From Streptomyces sp. NBC_01551 (lineage in GTDB: Bacteria > Actinomycetota > Actinomycetes > Streptomycetales > Streptomycetaceae): a stretch of 64,000 nucleotides of DNA. Under the pieces are notes generated by a model, which worked only from the letters and a program-made list of their open reading frames with translations, made no database searches and was not told where the DNA came from. Each line of letters begins with the position of its first letter. Positions within the stretch are counted from its first letter, which is position 1. Made by a program: the position numbers and the translations under genes. The DNA is taken from contig NZ_JAPEPX010000001.1 in assembly GCF_026339935.1 (NCBI RefSeq), positions 1,904,501 through 1,968,500 of the forward strand, read 5' to 3'. Positions 55,805 through 64,000 of this stretch are shown here, piece by piece.

Positions 55805-56158
55805 TCAGGGCCGGTCCAGCCGCAGCCGCTGCGCCCTCGGCAGACCCGCGACCACCAGGTCGTACGAGTCCTCGACCAGCTCCCGCACCAGCGCGTCGGG
55901 GAGTTCGGACACCGTCACGGTGTTCCAGTGGCGCTTGTTCATGTGATAGCCCGGCTGGATCGCCGCGTGCTCCGCCCGCAGCCGTACCGCCAGCTCGGGC
56001 TCGCACTTGAGGTTGACCTTCAGCGGGTCCGCGTCCAGCGCCGACAGTGCGAACACCTTGCCCAGCACCTTGAACACCGAGGTCTCCGGCGTGAAGGGGA
56101 ACTCCTCCACCGCCGCGTTGAAGCCGAGGCACAGCGCCCGCAGCCGTTCCGGAGTCAT
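55805..56158 (-). CDS. MmcQ/YjbR family protein
   Basis: 117-residue protein with the YjbR DNA-binding-like fold. It starts [20 protein letters not shown]; the conserved part includes VFKVLGKVFALSALDADPLK, VNLKCEPELAVRLRAE, and GYHMNKRHWNTVTV with the family Asn-Lys-x-His-Trp. Function is unproven; the fold is cyclic-nucleotide-binding-like or DNA-binding-like. ATG overlaps the stop of the CBS-protein gene (ATGA), so it is coupled to the phoH-ybeY operon. Confidence 0.88.
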   Translation of the reverse strand: MTPERLRALCLGFNAAVEEFPFTPETSVFKVLGKVFALSALDADPLKVNLKCEPELAVRLRAEHAAIQPGYHMNKRHWNTVTVSELPDALVRELVEDSYDLVVAGLPRAQRLRLDRP

Positions 56159-57465
56159 TGCGCCGCCTCCTCGCCCTCGCCCGCAGCCGGAACCACCGGC
56201 TCCACGAGCACCGTCACGATCTTGTTCCGGCGTCCGGCCGGGGACTCGGCCGTCAGCCTCAGCGGCCGCCCGTCCGGGAGCTCCACGACCGCCGAGGCGC
56301 CCGCGATCGGCACCCGCCCCAGCGCCTTGGCCAGCAGGCCGCCGACCGTCTCCACGTCCTCGTCGTCGTAGTCCTCGACCTTGAACAGCTCGCCGAGGTC
56401 GGTGATGTCGAGGCGCGCCGTCACCCGGTAGCGGTCCTCCCCGAGGTCCTCGACGGGGGCGAGCTCGCGGTCGTACTCGTCGGTGATCTCGCCGACGATC
56501 TCCTCCAGGATGTCCTCGATGGTGACGATGCCCGCCGTGCCCCCGTACTCGTCGATGACGACGGCCACGTGGTTGCGCACCTGCTGCATCTCGCGCAGCA
56601 GGTCGCCCGCGTTCTTGGTGTCCGGCACGAACACCGCCGGCCGCATCGCCGTGGAGACCAGGTCCGACTCGGCGTCCCGGTTGATGTGGGTCTTGCGAAC
56701 CAGGTCCTTCAGGTACACGATCCCGACGATGTCGTCCTCGTTCTCCCCGGTCACCGGTATGCGCGAGAACCCGGAGCGCAGTGCGAGCGTGGTCGCCTGA
56801 CGGATCGTCTTGTACCGCTCGATGCAGATCAGGTCCGTGCGCGGCACCATCACCTCGCGCACGAGCGTGTCGCCGAGCTCGAAGACCTGGTGCACCATCC
56901 GGCGCTCGTCGTCCTCGATCAGCGATTCCCTCTCCGCCAGGTCCACCATCGCGCGCAGCTCCGCCTCGGAGGCGAACGGCCCCTTGCGGAAGCCCTTTCC
57001 GGGCGTGAGCGCGTTGCCGACGAGGATCAGCAGCTGCGGGATCGGCCCCATCACCCGGGCGAGGGGGACCAGGACGTACGCGGCCGCCGTCGCCGTGTTC
57101 AGCGGGTGCTGGCGGCCGATGGTGCGCGGGGACACGCCGACGGCGACGAAGGAGACGAGCACCATCACGCCGATCGCCACGAACAGCGCGGTCCAGTTCT
57201 CGCCGAACTCGTCGAGGCAGACGTACGTGACGAGCACGCCCGCCGCCATCTCGCAGGTGACCCGGACCAGCAGGGCCACGTTCACGTAGCGGGTGGGGTC
57301 GGCGGCGACCTGCGCCAGCTTCGCGCTGCCGCGCCGCCCCTCCCGTACGGCCTGCTCCGCGCGGAAGCTGGAGACCCGGGCGATCCCGGACTCGGCGCAC
57401 GCCGCGAACCAGGCGACCACGACCAGCAGGACCGCCCCGGTGATCAGCTGCGGGGCGCCGGTCAC
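56155..57465 (-). CDS. CNNM/CorC-type membrane protein with CBS domains
   Basis: 436-residue hemolysin-family protein. Transmembrane CNNM domain (residues 1-185) with about four helices starts [21 protein letters not shown] cytoplasmic CBS pair at about 205-325 has [19 protein letters not shown] and [20 protein letters not shown]. The C-terminal CorC_HlyC domain begins near 350 ([19 protein letters not shown]). The family has roles in magnesium or cobalt homeostasis; the hemolysin name is historical. GTG 57465 overlaps the ybeY stop (GTGA). Confidence 0.92.
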   Translation of the reverse strand: MTGAPQLITGAVLLVVVAWFAACAESGIARVSSFRAEQAVREGRRGSAKLAQVAADPTRYVNVALLVRVTCEMAAGVLVTYVCLDEFGENWTALFVAIGVMVLVSFVAVGVSPRTIGRQHPLNTATAAAYVLVPLARVMGPIPQLLILVGNALTPGKGFRKGPFASEAELRAMVDLAERESLIEDDERRMVHQVFELGDTLVREVMVPRTDLICIERYKTIRQATTLALRSGFSRIPVTGENEDDIVGIVYLKDLVRKTHINRDAESDLVSTAMRPAVFVPDTKNAGDLLREMQQVRNHVAVVIDEYGGTAGIVTIEDILEEIVGEITDEYDRELAPVEDLGEDRYRVTARLDITDLGELFKVEDYDDEDVETVGGLLAKALGRVPIAGASAVVELPDGRPLRLTAESPAGRRNKIVTVLVEPVVPAAGEGEEAAQ

Positions 57466-57959
57466 GAGACGGTCGGGGCCGGGGACGGGCCGGTGATGCC
57501 GCGTTCGCCGCGCCAGCCGTCGACGATGGCCGCCTGGAGGCCGAACATCTCGGCCTTCTCGTCCGGCTCCTCGTGGTCGTAGCCGAGCAGGTGCAGCACC
57601 CCGTGGACGGTCAGGAGCTGGAGCTCCTCGTCCATGGAGTGCTGCGTCGGGGCGTCCTCGCCCTGCTTCTTGGCCACCTCGGGGCAGAGCACGATGTCGC
57701 CGAGGAGCCCCTGCGGGGGCTCCTCGTCGTCCTTCGCCGGCGGACGGAGTTCGTCCATCGGGAACGACATGACGTCGGTGGGTCCGGGCAGGTCCATCCA
57801 CTGGATGTGGAGCTGCTCCATCGCCCCCTCGTCCACGACGATGACGGAGAGCTCGGAGAGCGGGTGGATCCGCATCCGGGTGAGCGCGTAGCGGGCGATG
57901 TCGAGGATCGCCTGCTCGTCGACCTCGATCCCGGACTCGTTGTTGACGTCGATCGACAT
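57462..57959 (-). CDS. ybeY: Endoribonuclease YbeY
   Basis: 165-residue single-strand-specific RNase that matures 16S rRNA 3' ends and takes part in ribosome quality control. The diagnostic zinc motif is [16 protein letters not shown] (H3xH5xH). [12 protein letters not shown] and [15 protein letters not shown] are the other landmarks. It starts 13 bp after phoH stop; ATG 57959. Confidence 0.96.
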   Translation of the reverse strand: MSIDVNNESGIEVDEQAILDIARYALTRMRIHPLSELSVIVVDEGAMEQLHIQWMDLPGPTDVMSFPMDELRPPAKDDEEPPQGLLGDIVLCPEVAKKQGEDAPTQHSMDEELQLLTVHGVLHLLGYDHEEPDEKAEMFGLQAAIVDGWRGERGITGPSPAPTVS

Positions 57960-57972
57960 GGTGCGCTGAGTT

Positions 57973-59016
57973 CTACTTCCGCTGGTAACCGTTCGGGGCC
58001 TGCTGGCTGCCGTCGTACTTCTCGTACGCGTCGACGATACGGCCGACCAGCTTGTGCCGGACGACATCCTCGGACGTGAGCCGCGAGAAGTGGATGTCGG
58101 GCACGCCTTCGAGGATGTCCTGAACCTGCCGCAGGCCGCTCTTGGCCCCGCCCGGGAGGTCGACCTGCGTCACGTCACCGGTGACGACGATCTTGGAGTC
58201 GAAGCCGAGGCGGGTCAGGAACATCTTCATCTGCTCGGTGGTGGTGTTCTGCGCCTCGTCGAGGACGACGAACGCCTCGTTGAGCGTGCGCCCGCGCATG
58301 TACGCCAGCGGGGCCACCTCGATGGTCCCGGCCGCCATGAGCCGCGGGATCGAATCCGGGTCGATCATGTCGTGCAGCGCGTCGTAGAGCGGACGCAGAT
58401 ACGGGTCGATCTTGTCGAAGAGCGTGCCCGGCAGGAAGCCGAGCCGCTCGCCGGCCTCGACGGCGGGCCGGGTCAGGATGATCCGGCTGACCTGCTTGGA
58501 CTGCAGGGCCTGGACCGCCTTGGCCATGGCGAGGTAGGTCTTGCCGGTACCGGCGGGGCCGATGCCGAAGACGATCGTGTTCTTGTCGATCGCGTCGACG
58601 TACCGCTTCTGGTTGAGGGTCTTGGGACGGATGGTGCGGCCGCGGCTGGAGAGGATGTTCTGGGTGAGCACCTCCGCGGGCGTCTCCTCCGGCCCCTCGC
58701 CCTTGCCGTTGCCGCTCGCCTTGAGCATGGCGATCGAGCGTTCCACTGCGTCCTCCGTCATCGGCTGCCCGGTGCGGAGCACCAGCATCATCTCGTCGAA
58801 CAGGCGCTGGATCAGGGCGACTTCGACCGCCTCGCCGATCGCGCTGACCTGATTGCCCCGAACATGGATGTCGGCCTTCGGGAAAGCCTTCTCGATCACG
58901 CGCAACAGGGCGTCGCCGGAACCGAGCACGGTCACCATCGGATGGGCGGCCGGAACGGTGAAGTGGGCTCGCGCCTGCCCGGGCGCCGGGGTGTGGGCTG
59001 TCGGTGTCTGAGTCAT
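57973..59016 (-). CDS. phoH: PhoH family ATPase
   Basis: 347-residue protein. An N-terminal KH-like segment (residues 20-90) precedes an ATPase domain with Walker [21 protein letters not shown] at about residue 150. [16 protein letters not shown] follows, then Walker [22 protein letters not shown], and [13 protein letters not shown]. PhoH/PhoL proteins are linked to RNA metabolism and usually pair with YbeY, as here. ATG 59016 is chosen because it opens the family N-terminus; an in-frame ATG at 59040 has GGGAGG too close. First gene of the phoH-ybeY operon. Confidence 0.94.
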   Translation of the reverse strand: MTQTPTAHTPAPGQARAHFTVPAAHPMVTVLGSGDALLRVIEKAFPKADIHVRGNQVSAIGEAVEVALIQRLFDEMMLVLRTGQPMTEDAVERSIAMLKASGNGKGEGPEETPAEVLTQNILSSRGRTIRPKTLNQKRYVDAIDKNTIVFGIGPAGTGKTYLAMAKAVQALQSKQVSRIILTRPAVEAGERLGFLPGTLFDKIDPYLRPLYDALHDMIDPDSIPRLMAAGTIEVAPLAYMRGRTLNEAFVVLDEAQNTTTEQMKMFLTRLGFDSKIVVTGDVTQVDLPGGAKSGLRQVQDILEGVPDIHFSRLTSEDVVRHKLVGRIVDAYEKYDGSQQAPNGYQRK

Positions 59017-59161
59017 GGGCCGGCACTGTGGCCTGCGCATACCTCCCGCTGAGGGGCCGCGCCGATCGACGACCTCCGGAATACCAAGGGTACGACTTGG
59101 CCGCCGCTTCCCCGAGGCCTTTTCCGCGCCGCCCGGCGGGGCCTGAAACCGACGACAGGGC

Positions 59162-60274
59162 CTAGGCGCCCGGCCGGAAGCCGATCGTCGGCACCGCCCG
59201 GCGCCGCGGGGCCGGGGTCGCCGGCGGCGGGAGGAGCGCGTCCAGGAAGCCGTACCGCGCGCGCAGCGCGTCCGGCGCGGAACTCCACCAGTGCGCCACC
59301 TCGGCCCATCCCGGAGCCGACAGCGAGCCCCCGAACTCCTGCACCGACAGCGCCGCCGTCAGCCCCGCGAACGCCAGCCGGTCCGCCAGCGGCCACCCCG
59401 CCAGGGTGCCGGTGACGAAGCCCGCCACGTACACGTCGCCCGCCCCGGTGGGATCGAGCGCGTCCACCGCGATGCCGGGGACCTCGGCCGTCTCGCCCGT
59501 GCGGCCGTCCACCGCGCAGGAGCCTTCCGGGCCCATCGTCACGACCGCGATCGGCACCTTCTCCGCGAGCGCGCGGGCCGCCGCCCGGGGGCAGTCGGTG
59601 CGCGTGTACCGCATGGCCTCCCCGGCATTGGGCAGGAACGCCTCGCAGTGCTCCAGGTCGGCCAGCGCCCCCAGGTCCCAGCGCCCGCTCTCGTCCCACC
59701 CCACGTCGGCGAAGACCCGCGCCCCCTGCCGGGCCGCCGTCGCGATCCACTCCTCCCCCCGGCCGGGCCCCAGGGAGGCCACGGCCGCGCGGGCGCGCGG
59801 CGGGCACTGCGGGAGCCGGGGGTCGGCGGGCGGCGGGGCCTCGTGGCCGTGCGAGACCATCGTGCGCTCGCCCTCGTAGGCCATCGAGACGGTGACCGGG
59901 CTGTGCCAGCCGGGGATGGTGCGCGACATGGACAGGTCGATGCCCTCGCCCTGTTCGAGCGCGTCCCAGCAGTACTCGCCGTAGTGGTCGTCACCGAACG
60001 CCGCGGCCAGCGAGGTGCGCAGGCCGAGCCGGGCCAGCGCGGTGGCCATGTTGGCCACGCCGCCGGGGCTGGAGCCCATGCCGCGCGCCCAGGACTCCGT
60101 GCCGCGCACCGGGGCCGAGTCGAGGCCGGTGAAGATGATGTCGAGGAAGACCGTGCCGGTCAGGAAGACGTCGCAGCCGGGTTCGCGGGGGTCGCGGAGG
60201 GGGCCGAGCGGGTCCACGGCCGCGGTGTGGTCCACGGCGGTGATGTCGCTGGTACGGCTGTCCCGACTGGTCAC
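59162..60274 (-). CDS. PfkB family carbohydrate kinase
   Basis: 370-residue ribokinase-like sugar or nucleoside kinase. The N-terminal part has VFLTGTVFLDIIFTGLDSAP and GSSPGGVANMATALARLGL. The catalytic C-terminal motif is DALDPTGAGDVYVAGFVTGT, with GAGD and catalytic Asp. Substrate is unknown. GTG 60274 is supported by GGGGAG six bases upstream; the frame is open further upstream. It is alone, 120 bp before phoH on the same strand, with a divergent MFS gene. Confidence 0.9.
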   Translation of the reverse strand: MTSRDSRTSDITAVDHTAAVDPLGPLRDPREPGCDVFLTGTVFLDIIFTGLDSAPVRGTESWARGMGSSPGGVANMATALARLGLRTSLAAAFGDDHYGEYCWDALEQGEGIDLSMSRTIPGWHSPVTVSMAYEGERTMVSHGHEAPPPADPRLPQCPPRARAAVASLGPGRGEEWIATAARQGARVFADVGWDESGRWDLGALADLEHCEAFLPNAGEAMRYTRTDCPRAAARALAEKVPIAVVTMGPEGSCAVDGRTGETAEVPGIAVDALDPTGAGDVYVAGFVTGTLAGWPLADRLAFAGLTAALSVQEFGGSLSAPGWAEVAHWWSSAPDALRARYGFLDALLPPPATPAPRRRAVPTIGFRPGA

Positions 60275-60495
60275 GGTGTACTCCCCGGCTGGTGCGCGTG
60301 CGGTCGAAGGGTCGTTTCTGCAAGACGGGTTTCTGCGGAAAGCTCCCAGCCCTCCCCGCCCAGGCGCAACCCAAACCCAAGTGTGGCCCAGATCACCCTC
60401 AGGGCGCTCTTCTCCCGCCTTCGCGCCGTTGATAGACAGAGCCTCCGCCATCCTGCGGAGTATCCCGTTCCACCTGCGCGCCACCAGGAACACCC

Positions 60496-61890
60496 GTGTC
60501 CGACACCCCCTCCGCGCCGCCTGCCGCACACCCCTGCGCACCGGCTTCCGCGCGCTCCGCCGACTGGCCCCTCGTGGCCCTCTTCACGGCCGGGTACGCC
60601 GCCCCGTACTTGCTGCCCACCGTGGTGGGACGGCTCGACGCGCATCTCCCGCTCAGCCCCGCGCAGGCCGGGCTGGCCGGCTCGGCGCTGCTGCTCGGAT
60701 CCGCCGCCGCCGGCTTCACGCTCGCCTCCCGCCTGCCCCGCCGCGGGCCGCGCCCGCTCGCCCGGCTCGGGCTGCTCCTCGCCGTCATCGGCTACGGGAG
60801 CGCCGCCGCGAGCACGCTGCTCCCGCTGGTCGTCGCCGGGGCGGTCGTCGGCGGCTTCGGTTCCGGTACCGCCACCGCCGTGGCCGCCGCCGGGATCGCC
60901 GGGCACCGCGATCCGCACCGCACCTCCGCGCTGGGGCTGTTGTCGGTCTCGGCGACGGCCGGCGCGCTGTACCTGACCCTGCCGCGCCTCGGCGGCGGCC
61001 ACGGGCTGCCGTTCGCCGCGCTCGCGCTGGTCGCGGCCGCCGCCTGGCCGGCGACGGGCCGCCTGGGCGGGCCCGCCCGCGCGGAGCGGGCCGTACGGGC
61101 GTCCGGGCGGCTGCCGTACCCGCGGGCCGGAGTGGTCCTGGCGGGCGGCCTGATGCTGTGGTCGCTGGCCCAGAACGCCCTGTGGGGCGTCAGCGGCCGC
61201 ATCGGCGCCGAGCAGGCCGGCCTGTCCGAGGTCACCCTCGGCGTGGTCTTCGCGGCGGCGCTGGGCGCGGGCCTGCTCGGGGTCACCGCCGCCTCCGCCC
61301 TCGGCGCCCGGCTGGGGCGGGCCGTGCCGATCGGCGCGGGCACGGCGCTGATCGCCTGCTGCGTGGTGGCGGCCTCCTGCGCGCGGGGGCTCGGCGGCTT
61401 CGCGGCCGGGGAGATCCTCTGGAACGCGCTCTACCCCGTCGTGCTGTCCTACGTCATCGGGCTGGCGGCCGCCCTCGACCCGCGCGGCCGCTGGGCGGTG
61501 CTGGCGGGCTCCGCGTCCTCGCTGGGCGTGGCCTGCGGGCCGGTCACCGGGAGCCTGCTCGCCGAGGCAGCCGGGTTCCCGGGCATGGGACTGGTGCTGG
61601 CCGGGCTGCTGCTGGCGGTGGCCGGGCCGATGACCGCCGTCGCGCTGCACGCCGGCGGCCGCCCGCTGACCCCGGGCTCGGTCCGGCGGCGCGGCGGGGC
61701 CCCGGCGGCCGTGGTCGCGGCCGGCGCGGGCGCCCCGTCGGGCGCGGTGCCCCGGGTGGGGTCGCCGGAGCTGGAGGTCGCGCAGATCCCGGTGCGCCGG
61801 CTGCGCCCCGTACGCCGCGCCCCGCTGCGGGTGCTGCTGCTCAGCCCCGCTTCGGCAAGGGAACTCGTACGAGGTCGGCGGCGATCGTGA
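60496..61890 (+). CDS. MFS transporter
   Basis: 464-residue 12-helix major facilitator. N-terminal lobe: [20 protein letters not shown], then [20 protein letters not shown] and [18 protein letters not shown]. The second lobe starts near residue 215 ([20 protein letters not shown]). A 90-residue Arg/Ala-rich tail follows the last helix (about 375). GTG 60496 has AGGAA upstream. The last 50 bp overlap the end of the convergent rnz gene. Substrate unknown. Confidence 0.8.
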   Translation: MSDTPSAPPAAHPCAPASARSADWPLVALFTAGYAAPYLLPTVVGRLDAHLPLSPAQAGLAGSALLLGSAAAGFTLASRLPRRGPRPLARLGLLLAVIGYGSAAASTLLPLVVAGAVVGGFGSGTATAVAAAGIAGHRDPHRTSALGLLSVSATAGALYLTLPRLGGGHGLPFAALALVAAAAWPATGRLGGPARAERAVRASGRLPYPRAGVVLAGGLMLWSLAQNALWGVSGRIGAEQAGLSEVTLGVVFAAALGAGLLGVTAASALGARLGRAVPIGAGTALIACCVVAASCARGLGGFAAGEILWNALYPVVLSYVIGLAAALDPRGRWAVLAGSASSLGVACGPVTGSLLAEAAGFPGMGLVLAGLLLAVAGPMTAVALHAGGRPLTPGSVRRRGGAPAAVVAAGAGAPSGAVPRVGSPELEVAQIPVRRLRPVRRAPLRVLLLSPASARELVRGRRRS

Positions 61891-62746
61891 GCTCCCCCTC
61901 GAACCCGGCCGCGCGGGCCTGGCGTTCGAACTCGGCGGGGTCGGAGTAGCGCTGCGAGAAGTGCGTCAGCACGAGGTGCCGTACGCCCGCGTCGCGCGCC
62001 GTCCGGGCCGCCTGGCCCGCGGTGAGGTGCCCGTGGTCGGTGGCGAGCCGCTCGTCCTCGTCGAGGAACGTCGACTCGATGACCAGCATGTCGCAGTCTT
62101 GGGCGAGTTCGTCGACGCCCGGGCAGAGCCGGGTGTCCATGACGAAGGCGAAGCTCTGCCCCGGCCGGTGCTCGCTGACCTCCTCCAGGCTCACGCCGTC
62201 CAGCCGGCCCTCGCGCTGGATCCGGCCGACGTCCGGCCCCTTGATCCCGTGCCGCGCGAGCAGTTCGGGCACCATGCGGCGCCCGTCGGGCTCGCTGACG
62301 CGGTAGCCGAAGGACTCCACCGGGTGCGACAGCCTGCGGGCCTCCAGCGTGTACGAGGACCCGCGCGCCAGGGTCCCGTCCCCGGACACCGGCTCCTCGG
62401 CCAGGGGCACGGTCTCCCGGTAGGCGGTCGCGTACCGCAGCCGGTCGAAGAACTTCTGCCCCGAGGCCGGGTAGTGCGCGGTGACCGGGTGCGGGACCTG
62501 GTCGAGGTTGATCCGCTGGATCACCCCGGCGAGGCCGAGGCTGTGGTCGCCGTGGAAGTGCGTGACACAGATCCGGTTGATGTCGTGCGCGGCGACCCCG
62601 GCGCGCAGCATCTGGCGCTGCGTGCCCTCGCCCGGGTCGAAGAGGATGCCCTCGCCGTCCCAGCGCAGGAGGTAGCCGTTGTGGTTGCGGTGGCGGGTGG
62701 GCACCTGGCTGGCGGTACCCAGCACCACGAACTCTCGTACGGACAC
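61841..62746 (-). CDS. rnz: Ribonuclease Z
   Basis: 301-residue metallo-beta-lactamase-fold endonuclease that trims tRNA 3' ends. The zinc motif is [15 protein letters not shown] (HxHxDH), other ligands are in [14 protein letters not shown] and [11 protein letters not shown], and the exosite arm lies around [19 protein letters not shown] 62746 follows three bases after the HIT gene's stop, so the two are one unit. Confidence 0.95.
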   Translation of the reverse strand: MSVREFVVLGTASQVPTRHRNHNGYLLRWDGEGILFDPGEGTQRQMLRAGVAAHDINRICVTHFHGDHSLGLAGVIQRINLDQVPHPVTAHYPASGQKFFDRLRYATAYRETVPLAEEPVSGDGTLARGSSYTLEARRLSHPVESFGYRVSEPDGRRMVPELLARHGIKGPDVGRIQREGRLDGVSLEEVSEHRPGQSFAFVMDTRLCPGVDELAQDCDMLVIESTFLDEDERLATDHGHLTAGQAARTARDAGVRHLVLTHFSQRYSDPAEFERQARAAGFEGELTIAADLVRVPLPKRG

Positions 62747-62749
62747 GGG

Positions 62750-63109
62750 CTATCCGGGGGGCCACTGGAGGCCGCGGCCCCCGAGGACGTGGGCGTGGGC
62801 GTGGAAGACGGTCTGGCCGGCGCCGGCGCCGGTGTTGAAGACGATCCGGTACCCGTGGTCGTCGATCTTCTCCTCGGCGGCGATCCGGCCGGCCTCGCCC
62901 AGGACGTCGGCGGCGACGGCGGGTTCGGCGGCGGCCAGGGAGGCCGCGTCGGGGTAGTGGACGCGCGGGATCACGAGCACGTGCGTGGGCGCCTGCGGGT
63001 TGATGTCCCGGAAGGCGACGGTGGTCTCGGTCTCCCGGACCACGGTCGCGGGGATGACCCCGGCGACGATCTTGCAGAACAGGCAGTCGGCCTGCGGTTC
63101 CCCGGCCAT
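62750..63109 (-). CDS. HIT family hydrolase (HinT-like)
   Basis: 119-residue nucleotide hydrolase or transferase. It starts DCLFCKIVAGVIPATVV and has the catalytic triad motif HAHAHVLGG (HxHxHxx). Zn-site Cys (CLFC) is retained at the N-terminus. HinT-type enzymes cleave nucleoside phosphoramidates. ATG 63109 is chosen at the conserved start; the frame is open upstream through the repeat tract. Confidence 0.92.
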   Translation of the reverse strand: MAGEPQADCLFCKIVAGVIPATVVRETETTVAFRDINPQAPTHVLVIPRVHYPDAASLAAAEPAVAADVLGEAGRIAAEEKIDDHGYRIVFNTGAGAGQTVFHAHAHVLGGRGLQWPPG

Positions 63110-63184
63110 TGCGTTCGCCTCCCGTGACGTTGGATCGGTCGGGGCATCGTATCCACCGTGCCCCCGGCCGGAGTTCCACCACCC

Positions 63185-63330
63185 CCCGGCCGCAATCCCG
63201 GCCGCAACCCCGGCCGCCGGCCCGACCGCAGCCCCCGTCGGCCCGACCGCAACCCCCGCCGCCGGACGGGCCGCAGCCCCGGCGCCCGGCCGCAGCCCCG
63301 CCATCGGCTCGGCCGCAGCCACGGCCCCGG
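63185..63330. repeat. Imperfect tandem repeats between rsmE and the HIT gene
   Basis: About seven copies of a GGCCGCARCCCCGG-like unit spaced by 14-30 bases. In the minus-strand HIT frame the tract reads as alanine/glycine/valine/proline (PAAGVAVG repeats), but I treat it as noncoding spacer. Confidence 0.5.
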
Positions 63331-63332
63331 GC

Positions 63333-64000
63333 TCAGGACCAGCGGCCCGTCCGGGCCAGGAGGACCGCCGTCGCGGCGGTGCCGGCGGTGGAGGTGCGCA
63401 GGACCGGGCGGCCCAGCCGGTACGGGTGGGCGCCGACGGCCGCGAAGGCGGCCAGCTCCTCCGGGGAGACCCCGCCCTCGGGGCCGACCACCAGCACGAT
63501 CGACCCGGCGGCGGGCAGCTCGGCCGTCGCCAGCGCCTGCGAGGGCGCGTCCCGGTCCTCGTGCAGGACCATCGCCAGGTCGGCGTCCGCGAGCAGCGCC
63601 GCGACCTGCTTCGTGGACATGGCCTCCGCGACCTCGGGGAAGCGGACCCGGCGGGACTGCTTGCCCGCCTCCCGGGCCGTGCCCCGCCACTTGGCCAGGG
63701 ACTTCGCGCCCCGGTCGCCGCGCCACTGGGTGATGCACCGCGAGGCCTGCCACGGCACGACGGCGTCCACGCCGGTCTCGGTCATCGTCTCGACCGCCAC
63801 CTCGCCCCGGTCTCCCTTGGGAAGGGCCTGCACGACGGTGATCCGGACGGCGGGTTCCGGCTCCGCGTGGACCCCGGACACCGAGACCACCAGCCGGTCC
63901 TTGCCCTCCGCCGCCTTGACGACGGCGTCGGCCCAGCCGCCGCGGCCGTCCGTGAGGACCACCGCCTCGCCGGGGTTCAGCCGCTTCACCGACACGGCGT
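63333..64000 (-). CDS. rsmE: 16S rRNA (uracil1498-N3)-methyltransferase, 5' end cut by window edge
   Basis: At least 222 residues; the start lies beyond the window. An N-terminal PUA-like part (VKRLNPGEAVVLTDGRGGWA) precedes a SPOUT/trefoil-knot methyltransferase domain. The domain has ITVVQALPKGDRGEVAVETM, VPWQASRCITQWRGDRG and the SAM-knot segment LVVGPEGGVSPEELAAFA, then LGRPVLRTSTAGTAATAVLL. It methylates U1498 of 16S rRNA in the assembled 30S subunit. A GTG at 63995 is internal. Confidence 0.94.
   Translation of the reverse strand, partial: AVSVKRLNPGEAVVLTDGRGGWADAVVKAAEGKDRLVVSVSGVHAEPEPAVRITVVQALPKGDRGEVAVETMTETGVDAVVPWQASRCITQWRGDRGAKSLAKWRGTAREAGKQSRRVRFPEVAEAMSTKQVAALLADADLAMVLHEDRDAPSQALATAELPAAGSIVLVVGPEGGVSPEELAAFAAVGAHPYRLGRPVLRTSTAGTAATAVLLARTGRWS

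Overview
The window looks like a core segment of a Streptomyces chromosome (or a very close relative). GC is very high, third codon positions are almost always G or C, many genes start with GTG, and the gene content (HrdA-type sigma factor, dnaG, nirBD, ppdK, glyS, znuACB-zur, uppS-recO, leuA, era, phoH-ybeY, rnz, rsmE) matches from memory the block around hrdA to era in Streptomyces coelicolor. No search was run. I see no rRNA, tRNA, insertion sequence, prophage or CRISPR array.

Layout. 1-4127: tail of a xylulokinase gene, then a two-gene ABC exporter. 4226-7048 (minus): sigma factor, SDR oxidoreductase, SanA-like membrane protein. 7423-12855 (plus): sirohydrochlorin chelatase-like protein, dGTPase, FAD reductase, DNA primase. 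12857-17521: cyclotransferase-like protein, exported protein plus sortase, TSUP permease, small repetitive protein, ferric-reductase-like protein. 17847-20728: nirBD behind a candidate GlnR site. 20736-26876: VOC protein, PhoX-like Tat protein divergent across a perfect palindrome, ArsR-type regulator with a TTA codon, ppdK. 27243-33401: dus, MFS exporter, MarR and DoxX genes, aldo/keto reductase and TetR gene with a 15-bp-arm operator, VC0807-like protein. 33477-38155: glyS divergent from a Zur-box-controlled zinc uptake operon ending in zur. 38152-41884: recO-uppS-ycxB operon and an NCS2 permease. 42386-45982: TerB-like protein, SDR, leuA with a leucine-rich leader peptide. 46197-49291: a protealysin-type metalloprotease with its emfourin-type inhibitor, GNAT, methyltransferase. 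49389-64000: a housekeeping run (phoH, ybeY, CBS protein, YjbR, a degenerate cytidine deaminase, era) split by an accessory block (MFS, GlxA regulator, a WxL-like/DUF916-like surface pair), followed by a PfkB kinase, MFS, rnz, HIT and rsmE.

How it fits together. Several single-gene circuits look self-contained: zur with its uptake genes, MarR with an MFS exporter and DoxX, TetR with the aldo/keto reductase, and protease with inhibitor. A recurring theme is leaderless transcription: about ten genes have a TANNNT-like -10 element six or seven bases before the start codon and no ribosome binding site. The most unusual structural point is that the surface-protein gene upstream of era runs into era with no in-frame stop codon.
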